DNA from: Neisseriaceae bacterium | Lineage (GTDB): Bacteria > Pseudomonadota > Gammaproteobacteria > Burkholderiales > Neisseriaceae | Length of the DNA: 15,963 nt | Direction of reading: 5' to 3' | Assembly: GCA_030151665.1 (NCBI GenBank) | Contig: JASLDB010000202.1 | Span: forward strand, 1 to 15,963 | In this document: one piece after another, positions 6,212 to 13,689 of the stretch | How positions within the stretch are numbered: the first letter of the stretch is position 1 | How the letters are laid out: every line of letters starts with the position of its first letter | Notes under the pieces: generated by a model | What the model was told of the DNA's origin: nothing | Databases searched by the model: none | What the model saw: the letters and a program-made list of their open reading frames with translations, nothing else | Position numbers and translations under genes: made by a program

Positions 6212-8018
6212 AACTCATTTGCCATTCTTCGCAGATGGCCAAAACTTCCTTGCCATAAATCGCTGCTTTTCGTTCACCAAATCCAAAAACAGCACTGAGG
6301 CTACTCAACTGTCTGGGGTGTTTCGCCACGATTTCAGCCATGGTTCGGTCAGGAAAAATCACATACGCAGGCACATTGTCTTGTTGAGCTCGGTTTTTGC
6401 GCCACAACCGCAAGGCTTGCCACAAGCGTTCTTCTCGCTCGGTGCGCAATGGCAAAGCTGCTTTGGTATTGCTGATGGTTTTTTTATCACGTTTTAGTGG
6501 GCGTAGCCACATAGCATCACCACCTTTTAAAAATACCCGTGCGTCTTCGGTTAAAACCAAGGCTTGGTTGTGATACAGATTAATTGTCAATAAATTCAAA
6601 CTCACACATTGGCGCACCACAGAACGCCATTCTTTGTCTGTTAAATTGTCACCAATGCCAAAAGTACTCAAAGCTTGGTGGTTAAATCGCACCACCCAAT
6701 CACTCATTTTGCCACGCAAAACATCAATCACATGGGCCGTTGAAAACGTTTGTCCCACTCGATAAACACAAGACAGTAATTTTTGTACTAAAACCGTGGC
6801 ATCAAATCTTTCTGGGGGTGATTGGCAATTGTCACAATGACCACAGGCGTCACTGTCTTCATCAAATTGCTTTAATAACAAAACGCGGCGACATGATGCT
6901 GTTTCACAAAATGACAGCATTGCATCCAATTTTTGCCATTCCATCTGTTTGTGCATCTCATCCATTTGGCTGTCAGCAATGCGTTGACGCAACAACACCC
7001 AATCATTTAAGCCATAGCAAAGCCAACTAATCGCAGGCAAACCATCTCGCCCTGCCCGCCCTGATTCTTGGTAAAAATGCTCCACACTTTTGGGCATGTC
7101 CAAATGGGCAACAAAACGGACATCAGGTTTATCGATGCCCATACCAAAAGCAACTGTTGCCACCATAATCACTGCATCGTCTTGGGTAAAACGGCGTTGA
7201 TTGTCTGTGCGTGTGGCAATATCCAAACCAGCATGATAGGGTAAGGCATCAAAACCATTTTCACACAAGAATGCCGCCACATCCTCAACCCGCTTGCGAG
7301 ATAAGCAATACACAATGCCGCATTGGTTAGCCGCTTGTTTTTTCACAAAAGCCAATAATTGCCTTTTGCCATTGTTTTTCTCAATCACTTCGTAAAAGAT
7401 ATTGGGGCGGTTAAAACTGGAAATAAAGGTCGGGGCAGATTCCAAGCGCAAATAATGGCGAATATCGTCACGTGTCGCTTCATCTGCAGTAGCCGTTAAA
7501 GCAATGCGCGGCACATTGGCAAAAGCATCTGCTAAAAAACCCAAACGCTGGTATTCTGGACGAAAATCATGTCCCCATTGACTCACGCAATGTGCTTCGT
7601 CAATGGCAAATAGGCTAATTTGAATATTGTTTAAAAACCGAATAAATGCATCACTGACCAATCGTTCTGGTGCAACATACAATAATTTTAAATCCCCATC
7701 TGCAATGCTCTGACCAATATTGTCCATGTCTTGATAGCTGGTACCACTGTGTACACAGGCCGCCACCACACCATTGGCTTGTAAATTGGCCACTTGATCA
7801 TTCATCAATGCAATGAGTGGCGAAATCACAATGGCCACACCATCACGCATTAATGCAGGAATTTGATAACACAAAGACTTGCCAGCACCCGTTGGCATCA
7901 GGACCAAGGCATCACTTCCTTTTGCCAAGGTTTGCACAATTTGCCCTTGATCACCCCGAAATTCAGGGTAACCAAATACGGTTTGTAGTAGCTTTAAAGC
8001 CAAGTCAGTAGAGGACAT
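6210..8018 (-). CDS. recQ: ATP-dependent DNA helicase RecQ
   Basis: RecQ unwinds DNA 3'-5' in recombinational repair and stalled-fork processing. The 602-residue protein has the full bacterial set: motif I MPTGAGKSLCYQ (41-52), DEAH at 140-143 followed by the aromatic-rich loop SQWGHDFRPEY, helicase C-terminal motifs including MVATVAFGMGIDKPDVR (285-301) and QESGRAGRDG (317-326), a zinc site with C376, C392, C395 and C398, a winged helix, and one C-terminal HRDC domain (about 525-602). Pathogenic Neisseria RecQ carries three HRDC domains, so this single-HRDC form resembles the E. coli type. The start is ATG 8018 with gagag upstream. It has its own terminator overlapping the stop codon. Confidence 0.96.
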   Translation of the reverse strand: MSSTDLALKLLQTVFGYPEFRGDQGQIVQTLAKGSDALVLMPTGAGKSLCYQIPALMRDGVAIVISPLIALMNDQVANLQANGVVAACVHSGTSYQDMDNIGQSIADGDLKLLYVAPERLVSDAFIRFLNNIQISLFAIDEAHCVSQWGHDFRPEYQRLGFLADAFANVPRIALTATADEATRDDIRHYLRLESAPTFISSFNRPNIFYEVIEKNNGKRQLLAFVKKQAANQCGIVYCLSRKRVEDVAAFLCENGFDALPYHAGLDIATRTDNQRRFTQDDAVIMVATVAFGMGIDKPDVRFVAHLDMPKSVEHFYQESGRAGRDGLPAISWLCYGLNDWVLLRQRIADSQMDEMHKQMEWQKLDAMLSFCETASCRRVLLLKQFDEDSDACGHCDNCQSPPERFDATVLVQKLLSCVYRVGQTFSTAHVIDVLRGKMSDWVVRFNHQALSTFGIGDNLTDKEWRSVVRQCVSLNLLTINLYHNQALVLTEDARVFLKGGDAMWLRPLKRDKKTISNTKAALPLRTEREERLWQALRLWRKNRAQQDNVPAYVIFPDRTMAEIVAKHPRQLSSLSAVFGFGERKAAIYGKEVLAICEEWQMS

Positions 8019-8137
8019 ACTCTCTCATTTAAGTAAAACAGCACGAAATTTAACTTTAAACCAATAACATATTCACCCTAAGGTAAACACTTTTTGGTAA
8101 ACTCTTACCGATTGCATTGATTATTAGGTACAAAAAC

Positions 8138-8566
8138 ATGATGCGTACGTTATTAAAAGCAACACCGTTGTTGCTTAGCGCTGCCATTTTAGCAGCTTGT
8201 GTAACAACCAACCCAGTCAGCACCCCAGGTTCATGGCAAACAGTGGGTACATCTGCAGATGGCAACATTACCCACGAAATTAATCGCTCAAGTATTAAGC
8301 GCAATAGCAATACGGTCACTTACCAAGACCGAAAAACGTTAAAAGACCCCAAAAAGCACGTCAATAATTTACCTGAGCACAAGGTGTCAATCAACACTTG
8401 GGAAATGAACTGTAGCGATAAAACCTACCGCATAACCAATAGTGAATTATACGACACAATGGGCAAATTGATTTTCAATGATTCTTTTAACACGCAAAAT
8501 ATCCGTCCATTAAAGGTGGTGACGGGTTCTCCTGTTGCCAAACAATTGGAACAAGTTTGCAAATAG
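8138..8566 (+). CDS. lipoprotein, surface-adhesin E (protein E)-like
   Basis: The 142-residue product starts with a lipoprotein signal: MMRTLLK, a hydrophobic core, and the lipobox LAAC with the lipidated Cys at 21. The rest resembles the Adhesin_E family (Haemophilus protein E): W-x-x-VG-x-SADGN-x-x-H-x-I-N-x-SSIKR near the N-terminus, a central strand with WEMNCSDKTYRI, and a C-terminal PVAKQLEQVC. The two mature cysteines could form the family's disulfide. In Haemophilus, protein E binds host matrix proteins, but many members in other bacteria have no tested role, so adhesion should not be assumed. I chose ATG 8138 because it gives a clean signal peptide; a TTG at 8117 would add seven residues. 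A small secreted-protein gene follows after 26 bases. Confidence 0.72.
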   Translation: MMRTLLKATPLLLSAAILAACVTTNPVSTPGSWQTVGTSADGNITHEINRSSIKRNSNTVTYQDRKTLKDPKKHVNNLPEHKVSINTWEMNCSDKTYRITNSELYDTMGKLIFNDSFNTQNIRPLKVVTGSPVAKQLEQVCK

Positions 8567-8592
8567 TTTTTTACGGTAAAGGACACTGACAC

Positions 8593-8922
8593 ATGTCATT
8601 ATTTAAAACCACGTTAATGCTTTGGACGTTGGCATTGTCTAGCATAACTTTTGCACAAGATGCTGCTTCTGCTGACCCATTATTGTCCGCACAATTGGCC
8701 TACCAAAAGGCCTTAAAACTGCAAAAAAACAGTGTTGGCAAAGTAGGCAGCTTAGAGCGACAAGTCAATCAAGCACGACAACGGGTTACCGAAGCACAGG
8801 CCGATGTTGAGAAATACCAAAGCCTATTAAACCAAGCACAAAGTGAAGATGCCGCTAACGTGCAAGCATTGCAAGCAGCCTCTCAACAATTGGATGCTGC
8901 TTGGGCTGCTCGCAACCGTTAA
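8593..8922 (+). CDS. small secreted helical protein of unknown function
   Basis: I do not recognise a family. The 109-residue product has a signal peptide (cleavage probably after TFA, about residue 21). The mature part, about 88 residues, is rich in Ala, Gln and Leu with heptad-like spacing (SLERQVNQARQRV, then VEKYQSLLNQAQ), predicting a helix or coiled coil. It has no cysteine. TAAAGGA lies about nine bases before the ATG, and only 26 bases separate it from the lipoprotein gene with no terminator, so the two are likely one operon. A periplasmic or envelope-associated partner of the lipoprotein is an inference from position only. Its stop overlaps the convergent TlpA-like gene's stop by four bases. 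Confidence 0.8.
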   Translation: MSLFKTTLMLWTLALSSITFAQDAASADPLLSAQLAYQKALKLQKNSVGKVGSLERQVNQARQRVTEAQADVEKYQSLLNQAQSEDAANVQALQAASQQLDAAWAARNR

Positions 8923-9425
8923 CGAATTTTACAAGCCGTTGTGACTTTGGCAACGGCTTCATCCAATTTTTTGCCATCCACCAAACCCAAAATAGGGACT
9001 TGTGTTGCACAGCCTTGGGCTTGAACTACAGTATAAGGCACAGCACCCACTCGATTACCAATGGTTTTCATCCACGCATTGCTATCGCCTTCAAAACGCC
9101 AAATGGGGTAACTGACAGGCGTTGTTTTTAAAAAGGATTGGATAGCATCTTGTTTATCCAATGCAATACCGACCATGCCCAAGTAAGGGCGTTTTTTCTT
9201 CTCTTTGCTATACCATTTGGACAAAACAGGCATTTCTTTGCGACAAGGAACACACCAAGTTGCCCAAACATTAATCACAGTCAATTTTACGCCTTTCAGT
9301 GGTAATTGACTTTTTTGGTTGTTTGCAACACTATAAAATTGGTTGGCATGGCTTAAGGGTGCAAGCCCCAAAAATAACAAAACCCCTGCCATTTTGGCCA
9401 TCACATCAAAATATTTTCGCAACAT
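8919..9425 (-). CDS. TlpA/ResA-like periplasmic thioredoxin
   Basis: This is a thioredoxin-fold protein exported by an N-terminal signal (MLRKYFDV, a hydrophobic stretch, cleavage near SHA at 27). The redox motif WCVPC sits at 57-61, preceded by LTVINVWAT and followed by KEMPVLSKWY, and the cis-Pro loop is VGAVPYT. These fit TlpA/ResA-type thiol reductases, which keep cytochrome c haem-binding cysteines or copper-site cysteines reduced. The exact client is not shown. I use ATG 9425 because it gives the proper signal peptide; ATG 9443 would add six residues and has no ribosome site. Two further cysteines near the C-terminus may form a structural disulfide. Confidence 0.87.
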   Translation of the reverse strand: MLRKYFDVMAKMAGVLLFLGLAPLSHANQFYSVANNQKSQLPLKGVKLTVINVWATWCVPCRKEMPVLSKWYSKEKKKRPYLGMVGIALDKQDAIQSFLKTTPVSYPIWRFEGDSNAWMKTIGNRVGAVPYTVVQAQGCATQVPILGLVDGKKLDEAVAKVTTACKIR

Positions 9426-9456
9426 GTTTTCATCTTTATGCACAAATATAATAACT

Positions 9457-9478
9457 GTGTATGATACAAAACATACAC
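9457..9478. promoter_or_regulatory. inverted repeat between divergent tlpA-like and arsC-like genes
   Basis: gtgtatg (9457-9463) and catacac (9472-9478) are perfect complements separated by eight bases, placed centrally in the 80-base region between two divergent genes. This is a plausible operator acting on one or both promoters; no regulator can be named. Confidence 0.35.
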
Positions 9479-9505
9479 GCGATGACTTTACTATAAAGGA
9501 TTACC

Positions 9506-9856
9506 ATGTCAGTGACAATTTATCACAACAGCCGCTGCTCAAAGTCACGTGCCACATTGGCGATTTTGGAAGACAAAAACCTTAATACCACCATCGTCAA
9601 TTACTTGGATAACCCACCCAGTGCTGAAGAGTTGGCGCATTTGGCTAAAATCATGGGCAAAACAGCTCACGACATGATGCGCACCAAAGAAGATTTATAC
9701 AGCCAGTTGGGGTTGGACAAAGAGAGCCACACTGAAGCGCAACTATTTAAAATCATGAGCCAAAACCCAAAATTAATTGAACGCCCTATTGTCGTGGTGG
9801 ATGGCAAAAAAGCCATTATTGCTAGACCACCTGAATTGGTTTATGAGATTATTTAA
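9506..9856 (+). CDS. arsC: ArsC-family reductase (arsenate reductase/YfgD-like)
   Basis: The 116-residue protein belongs to the glutaredoxin-dependent ArsC family. The catalytic Cys is C11 in HNSRCSKSR, and the three arginines that hold arsenate in plasmid ArsC have counterparts at R59 (MMRTKE), R93 (ERPIVV) and R107 (ARPPE). The catalytic set is thus complete, and arsenate reduction is plausible. However, chromosomal members such as E. coli YfgD are of uncertain physiological role, and no arsR, arsB or acr3 gene is nearby. AAAGGA lies before the ATG with good spacing. It is divergent from the TlpA-like gene and followed in the same direction by the SanA/YdcF-like gene. Confidence 0.88.
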   Translation: MSVTIYHNSRCSKSRATLAILEDKNLNTTIVNYLDNPPSAEELAHLAKIMGKTAHDMMRTKEDLYSQLGLDKESHTEAQLFKIMSQNPKLIERPIVVVDGKKAIIARPPELVYEII

Positions 9857-9876
9857 ACATGTCATGTGCCTAATGC

Positions 9877-9896
9877 TTACACGCATTTACACGTAT
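9877..9896 (+). repeat. tandem 10-base repeat TTACACG(C/T)AT
   Basis: ttacacgcat and ttacacgtat stand head to tail between the arsC-like and SanA-like genes, differing at one base. They might be activator or repressor half-sites on one face of the helix. No promoter is obvious. Confidence 0.35.
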
Positions 9897-9932
9897 TTAT
9901 GGTTAAATTTGTCTTTTACTGGTTAAGTGGCC

Positions 9933-10565
9933 ATGATGCCCTCAAATAAACCACCGACATCACACCATTCGATTTGGCGCCATTTGCGACACGGTTTTTA
10001 CCTGAGCATGGCGCTATTGTTGTTACTGGGTGGTTATTACATTGGCCAAGTGTATTATTATGCCCAACCCAAACCCATCCACAAGGCACAAGCTGCGATT
10101 GTTTTGGGTGCAGCTGCGTGGGGCAATCGCCCCTCTCCTGTCTACAAAGAACGCCTCAACCACGCCATTAATCTGTATCACAACAAAATGGTGTCTAAGA
10201 TTATTTTCACCGGTGGCACGCCCAAAGCAGGTTATCCAACTGAAGCTGCTGTTGGACAACGTTACGCCTTACAACAAGGCGTTACCATTGCTGATGTATT
10301 GTCCGAAAACACATCACGCGACACTTACCAAAATTTGATTAATGCCCAACAAATCGCCAAGCAAGTAGATTTGGATGATTTTATTGTGGTCAGTGACCCG
10401 TATCACATGGCACGAGCCAAGCTGATGGCGGAGGATTTGGGTATGCAAGTGCAAATTTCCCCCACCCCCACGACCCGCTTTAGCCAACCCAAGCAACAGT
10501 TAAAATTTTTATTCAATGAAAGCTACCTGCTGTTTATGTACCAATGGGGCAAATTATTTGCTTAA
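9933..10565 (+). CDS. YdcF/SanA/ElyC family (DUF218) membrane-anchored protein
   Basis: DUF218 proteins are linked to envelope integrity: SanA to vancomycin resistance, ElyC to peptidoglycan and lipid-carrier handling, while YdcF binds SAM in vitro. The product has a short cytoplasmic N-terminus, one transmembrane helix (about 25-45) and a periplasmic DUF218 domain: AAIVLGAAAWGNRPSP, KIIFTGG, an EA pair before the LxxGV segment, ENTSRDTYQN and VVSDPYHMARA. The loop after VLGA and the missing second membrane helix suit the SanA side of the family. Start choice is weak: GTG 9927, ATG 9933 and ATG 9936 are in frame. The specific role is unknown. Confidence 0.83.
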   Translation: MMPSNKPPTSHHSIWRHLRHGFYLSMALLLLLGGYYIGQVYYYAQPKPIHKAQAAIVLGAAAWGNRPSPVYKERLNHAINLYHNKMVSKIIFTGGTPKAGYPTEAAVGQRYALQQGVTIADVLSENTSRDTYQNLINAQQIAKQVDLDDFIVVSDPYHMARAKLMAEDLGMQVQISPTPTTRFSQPKQQLKFLFNESYLLFMYQWGKLFA

Positions 10566-10656
10566 ACCATGCAAAAGTCTGGGGTTTCTCAGCAAAGATT
10601 GAGAAAAGGCGCTAAAATAGCCATCAATAAAAACTCAAACGGTTGGGTAAGGGAAC

Positions 10657-11079
10657 ATGACTTATTTGTGGCTCAAACTTTTGCACATCTTTTTCATTAT
10701 TTCATGGTTTGCAGGTTTATTTTACCTGCCACGTATTTTTGTCAATTTGGCGCAAGTGCCAGTTGCCACCGCAGAATACAATCGCCTATTGGGCATGGCC
10801 CAACGATTATTTAAGTTCATGACACCATTGGGTATTTTTGCCTTGATTGTTGGTATTATCATTCCATTCGTTCTGTCTTGGTGGAATATGGGCTGGGTGC
10901 ATTCCAAAGTCACTTTGGGGGTTATTTTATTGGCTTACCAAGGTTACTGCTGGAAACTATTGCAAGACTTCCAACAAAATCGCAATGCCCACAGCCACAA
11001 ATGGTATCGCTACTTCAATGAAGTCCCTGTGGTGATAATGGCTTTTGCCCTATATCTTGCCGTTTTCAAACCTTTTTAA
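10657..11079 (+). CDS. hemJ: protoporphyrinogen oxidase HemJ
   Basis: HemJ is the inner-membrane enzyme that oxidises protoporphyrinogen IX in many Gram-negative bacteria lacking HemG or HemY. The 140-residue product has four transmembrane segments and family residues: H10 in LKLLHIFF, FAGLFYLPRIFVN with R26, the MGWVHSK stretch with H82 and K84, and the C-terminal RYFNEVPVVIM. The conserved His and Arg are those implicated in haem binding. Older annotations call it TIGR00701 or CopD-like. AAGGGA precedes the ATG by about three bases. A terminator at 11098-11123 separates it from the CYTH gene, and hemL lies just beyond. Confidence 0.92.
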   Translation: MTYLWLKLLHIFFIISWFAGLFYLPRIFVNLAQVPVATAEYNRLLGMAQRLFKFMTPLGIFALIVGIIIPFVLSWWNMGWVHSKVTLGVILLAYQGYCWKLLQDFQQNRNAHSHKWYRYFNEVPVVIMAFALYLAVFKPF

Positions 11080-11097
11080 ATCTCCAATCGTCATTTT

Positions 11098-11123
11098 GGC
11101 TGCTACATGTAAGCAGCCTTTTT
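11098..11123 (+). terminator. intrinsic terminator of hemJ
   Basis: ggctgct (11098-11104) and agcagcc (11112-11118) form a 7-bp stem followed by five T's. The loop acatgta is itself nearly palindromic. Confidence 0.87.
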
Positions 11124-11157
11124 GTTATGATTTGACTGTTTATGGAAAGCACACACA

Positions 11158-11643
11158 ATGTCCATTGAAATTGAACGCCGTTTTTTAATCAAAAACGATA
11201 ACTGGCGTGGTCTGGTGCAACCAACTTTGATGCGCCAAGGCTATTTGAGTGTAGAAAAAGAGCGCACCATTCGTGTCCGCATTGCCGACAACACGGCTTG
11301 GTTAACCTTAAAAAGTGCCATTTCTCATGTTTCTCGCCATGAATTAGAATATGAAATTCCCGTGGCTGATGCCAATCTGATTTTGGATACCATGTGCCCG
11401 TTTTCTTTGGAAAAGCAACGCTACGTCATCGAGCACGAAGGTTTTGCCTTTGAAGTTGATGAATATTTTGGTGCCAATGCGCCACTTGTGGTGGCTGAAA
11501 TTGAACTACCAGACGAATCCACGCCTTTTGCAAAACCCGATTGGTTAGGTGAAGAAATTACTTTTGATGCTCGATTTACCAATGCTTATTTAAGCAAGCA
11601 CCCTTATTCTAGCTGGACAGCAGATGAAACGGATGACAATTAA
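11158..11643 (+). CDS. CYTH-domain triphosphatase
   Basis: CYTH proteins form a triphosphate tunnel. Bacterial stand-alone members such as the Nitrosomonas europaea enzyme hydrolyse inorganic tripolyphosphate with Mg or Mn; a few are adenylate cyclases. The 161-residue product opens with the signature EIERRFLI, then shows alternating charged strands: RTIRVRI, AWLTLKS, HELEYEIP, KQRYVIEHEG, AFEVDEYFG and VVAEIELP, followed by WLGEEIT and a FTNAYLSKHP tail. GGAAAG lies ahead of the ATG. hemL follows after 24 bases with no terminator, so the two are probably cotranscribed. The substrate is inferred from family only. Confidence 0.88.
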   Translation: MSIEIERRFLIKNDNWRGLVQPTLMRQGYLSVEKERTIRVRIADNTAWLTLKSAISHVSRHELEYEIPVADANLILDTMCPFSLEKQRYVIEHEGFAFEVDEYFGANAPLVVAEIELPDESTPFAKPDWLGEEITFDARFTNAYLSKHPYSSWTADETDDN

Positions 11644-11667
11644 TCATCCAATCGAAAAGGATAACCC

Positions 11668-12951
11668 ATGAATCGCAATGAACAATTATTTAATGATGCC
11701 AAACAATACATCCCCGGTGGCGTCAATTCCCCTGTGCGTGCTTTTGGTAGCGTTGGTGGTGTGCCTCGCTTTATTAAAAAAGCACAAGGTGCTTATGTTT
11801 GGGATGAAAATGACCAACAGTACATTGATTATGTTTGCTCTTGGGGCCCTGCGATTGTTGGTCATGCTCACCCTGAGGTCATTGAAGCCGTCCGTGAAGT
11901 GGCATTAGATGGTTTATCTTTTGGTGCGCCAACAGCTGCCGAAGTGGACATTGCCCGTGAGATTTGCACCATCATGCCAAGCGTTGAGCAAGTTCGTTTG
12001 GTTAGTTCAGGCACCGAAGCGACCATGAGTGCCATTCGCTTGGCGCGTGGCTTTACGGGTCGCGATACCATTATTAAATTCGAAGGTTGCTACCATGGCC
12101 ACTCGGACAGTTTATTGGTCAAAGCAGGTTCTGGTTTATTGACCTTTGGCAACCCCAGTTCTGCTGGTGTGCCTGCTGACTTTACCAAACACACTTTGGT
12201 ATTGCGTTACAACGATGTCGAACAATTGCAAGAAACCTTTGCTGCATTAGGTGATACCGTTGCTTGTGTGATTTTAGAGCCATTTGCTGGCAACATGAAC
12301 TTGGTTAAACCCAGTGCGGCTTTTGTCCAAGCTTTGCGCCAACTAACCGAAAAACACGGTTCGGTTTTGATTTATGATGAAGTCATGACTGGCTTTCGTG
12401 TGGCATTAAAAGGCGCACAGTCTTTGCATGGCATCACCCCTGATTTGACCACCATGGGCAAAGTAATTGGTGGTGGTATGCCTTTGGCTGCATTTGGTGG
12501 TCGAAAAGACATCATGGCATGTATTTCACCTTTGGGTGGTGTTTACCAAGCAGGAACCTTATCAGGCAATCCTGTGGCGGTGGCTGCGGGCTTAAAAACC
12601 TTGGAAATCATCCAGCGTGACGGCTTTTATGAAAATCTCAGCGCTCGCACTGAACAATTGGTGAATGGTTTACACCAAGCGGCTGATGCTGCTGGCGTGG
12701 ATTTCATTGCGGATTCAGTGGGTGGTATGTATGGTTTGTACTTTAGCAAACAATTGCCACAAAGCTATGAAGACATGGCCAATACCAATACTGAAGCATT
12801 TAAACAGTTTTTCCATGGCATGTTAGACCGTGGCGTAGCATTTGGCCCATCTGCTTTTGAAGCGTGCTCTATGTCTGCTGCTCACACACCTGAAATCATT
12901 GATGCAACCATTGCCATTGCCAAGGATGTGTTCATGGACATGGCAAAATAA
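11668..12951 (+). CDS. hemL: glutamate-1-semialdehyde 2,1-aminomutase HemL
   Basis: HemL converts glutamate-1-semialdehyde to 5-aminolevulinate, the second step of the C5 route to haem. The 427-residue product is a full-length class III aminotransferase fold: IPGGVNSPVRAF at the N-terminus, LVSSGTEATMSAIRLAR (111-127), GCYHGHSD (140-147), the aspartate in YDEVMTGFR (236-244), and the PLP-binding lysine K265 in TTMGKVIGGG. AAAGGA precedes the ATG. It sits downstream of the CYTH gene and close to hemJ, giving a partial haem cluster. The terminator at 12964-12995 follows. Confidence 0.97.
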   Translation: MNRNEQLFNDAKQYIPGGVNSPVRAFGSVGGVPRFIKKAQGAYVWDENDQQYIDYVCSWGPAIVGHAHPEVIEAVREVALDGLSFGAPTAAEVDIAREICTIMPSVEQVRLVSSGTEATMSAIRLARGFTGRDTIIKFEGCYHGHSDSLLVKAGSGLLTFGNPSSAGVPADFTKHTLVLRYNDVEQLQETFAALGDTVACVILEPFAGNMNLVKPSAAFVQALRQLTEKHGSVLIYDEVMTGFRVALKGAQSLHGITPDLTTMGKVIGGGMPLAAFGGRKDIMACISPLGGVYQAGTLSGNPVAVAAGLKTLEIIQRDGFYENLSARTEQLVNGLHQAADAAGVDFIADSVGGMYGLYFSKQLPQSYEDMANTNTEAFKQFFHGMLDRGVAFGPSAFEACSMSAAHTPEIIDATIAIAKDVFMDMAK

Positions 12952-12963
12952 TTTGTCCATAAC

Positions 12964-12995
12964 AAAAAGCCTCGCTAAATTTAGCGAGGCTTTTT
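12964..12995. terminator. bidirectional terminator, 32-base perfect palindrome
   Basis: Bases 12964-12979 are the exact reverse complement of 12980-12995: five A's, then gcctcgcta, mirrored to end in five T's. It can serve both hemL (plus) and the M50 protease gene (minus), which ends at 13012. Confidence 0.93.
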
Positions 12996-13011
12996 GTTTT
13001 TATGTATCTTA

Positions 13012-13677
13012 TTAAGACATACCCGAAATCAACCCAATTAAACCAAATAATGGCATCAAAATAAACTCAACCATTGGATCCATAACAATATATAAAACTT
13101 TGGTAAATAATAAAAACAACAAAATCCACGTACCATAGGGTTCAATTTTTTGAAACTCCATCGATGCTTTTATCGGTAGGAATGTATCCAAAAAGCGTCC
13201 ACCATCTAACGGTAAAATTGGCAACATATTTAAAACAAACAACACCACATTAAATGTCATGCCAAAAGCAGACATTTCTCCTAATGGCTTACTAAAACTA
13301 TTGTCCATATGCAAAGACAAGCCATAAATAACTGCCCAAGCAATTGCCATTAGTATATTTGCCAACGGTCCTGCAATCGCCACCATTCGCATGCCCATCC
13401 GCACATCTTTAAAATTTCGCGTAATCACCGGTACGGGTTTTGCCCAACCAAAGATGAAGCCAGTAGGAGCCATTAAATACATTGCCAATGGCACAACAAT
13501 CGTTCCAATGGGATCAATGTGGCTAATGGGGTTGAGTGTTACCCGACCCAATTGTGCTGCAGTATTGTCACCATAGCGCTGCGCCATATAAGCATGCGCC
13601 GCTTCATGCAAGGTAATGGCCAATAAAATGGGCAAAATAGCAATTAACAACCTAGCTAAATCAAAATTTTCTGGCAT
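13012..13677 (-). CDS. site-2 protease family (M50) membrane metalloprotease
   Basis: This is an intramembrane zinc protease. The 221-residue product has five or six hydrophobic segments, the zinc motif H24-E-A-A-H28, GWAKPVPV at 77-84, and the second-site motif N150-M-L-P-I-L-P-L-D-G (aspartate 158 as third ligand). It lacks a PDZ domain, so it belongs to the small group of uncharacterised M50 proteins rather than RseP, and its substrate is unknown. It is the last gene of a leftward run, 12 bases after yciO, with GGGA before its ATG, and is followed by the bidirectional terminator at 12964-12995. Confidence 0.92.
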   Translation of the reverse strand: MPENFDLARLLIAILPILLAITLHEAAHAYMAQRYGDNTAAQLGRVTLNPISHIDPIGTIVVPLAMYLMAPTGFIFGWAKPVPVITRNFKDVRMGMRMVAIAGPLANILMAIAWAVIYGLSLHMDNSFSKPLGEMSAFGMTFNVVLFVLNMLPILPLDGGRFLDTFLPIKASMEFQKIEPYGTWILLFLLFTKVLYIVMDPMVEFILMPLFGLIGLISGMS

Positions 13678-13689
13678 ATCGTTTTCCCA

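Noticed and set aside
5974..6213. 79-codon plus-strand ORF between recQ and the symporter
   Set aside because: No recognisable motif or good ribosome site, it runs through the recQ terminator, and it lies antisense to the symporter leader.
9492..9497. TATAAA as a -10 box for the arsC-like gene
   Set aside because: It overlaps the ribosome binding site and would leave almost no leader before the ATG.
10569..10814. 81-codon ORF overlapping the start of hemJ
   Set aside because: Most of it is a shadow of hemJ, which has a clear family match and a good ribosome site.
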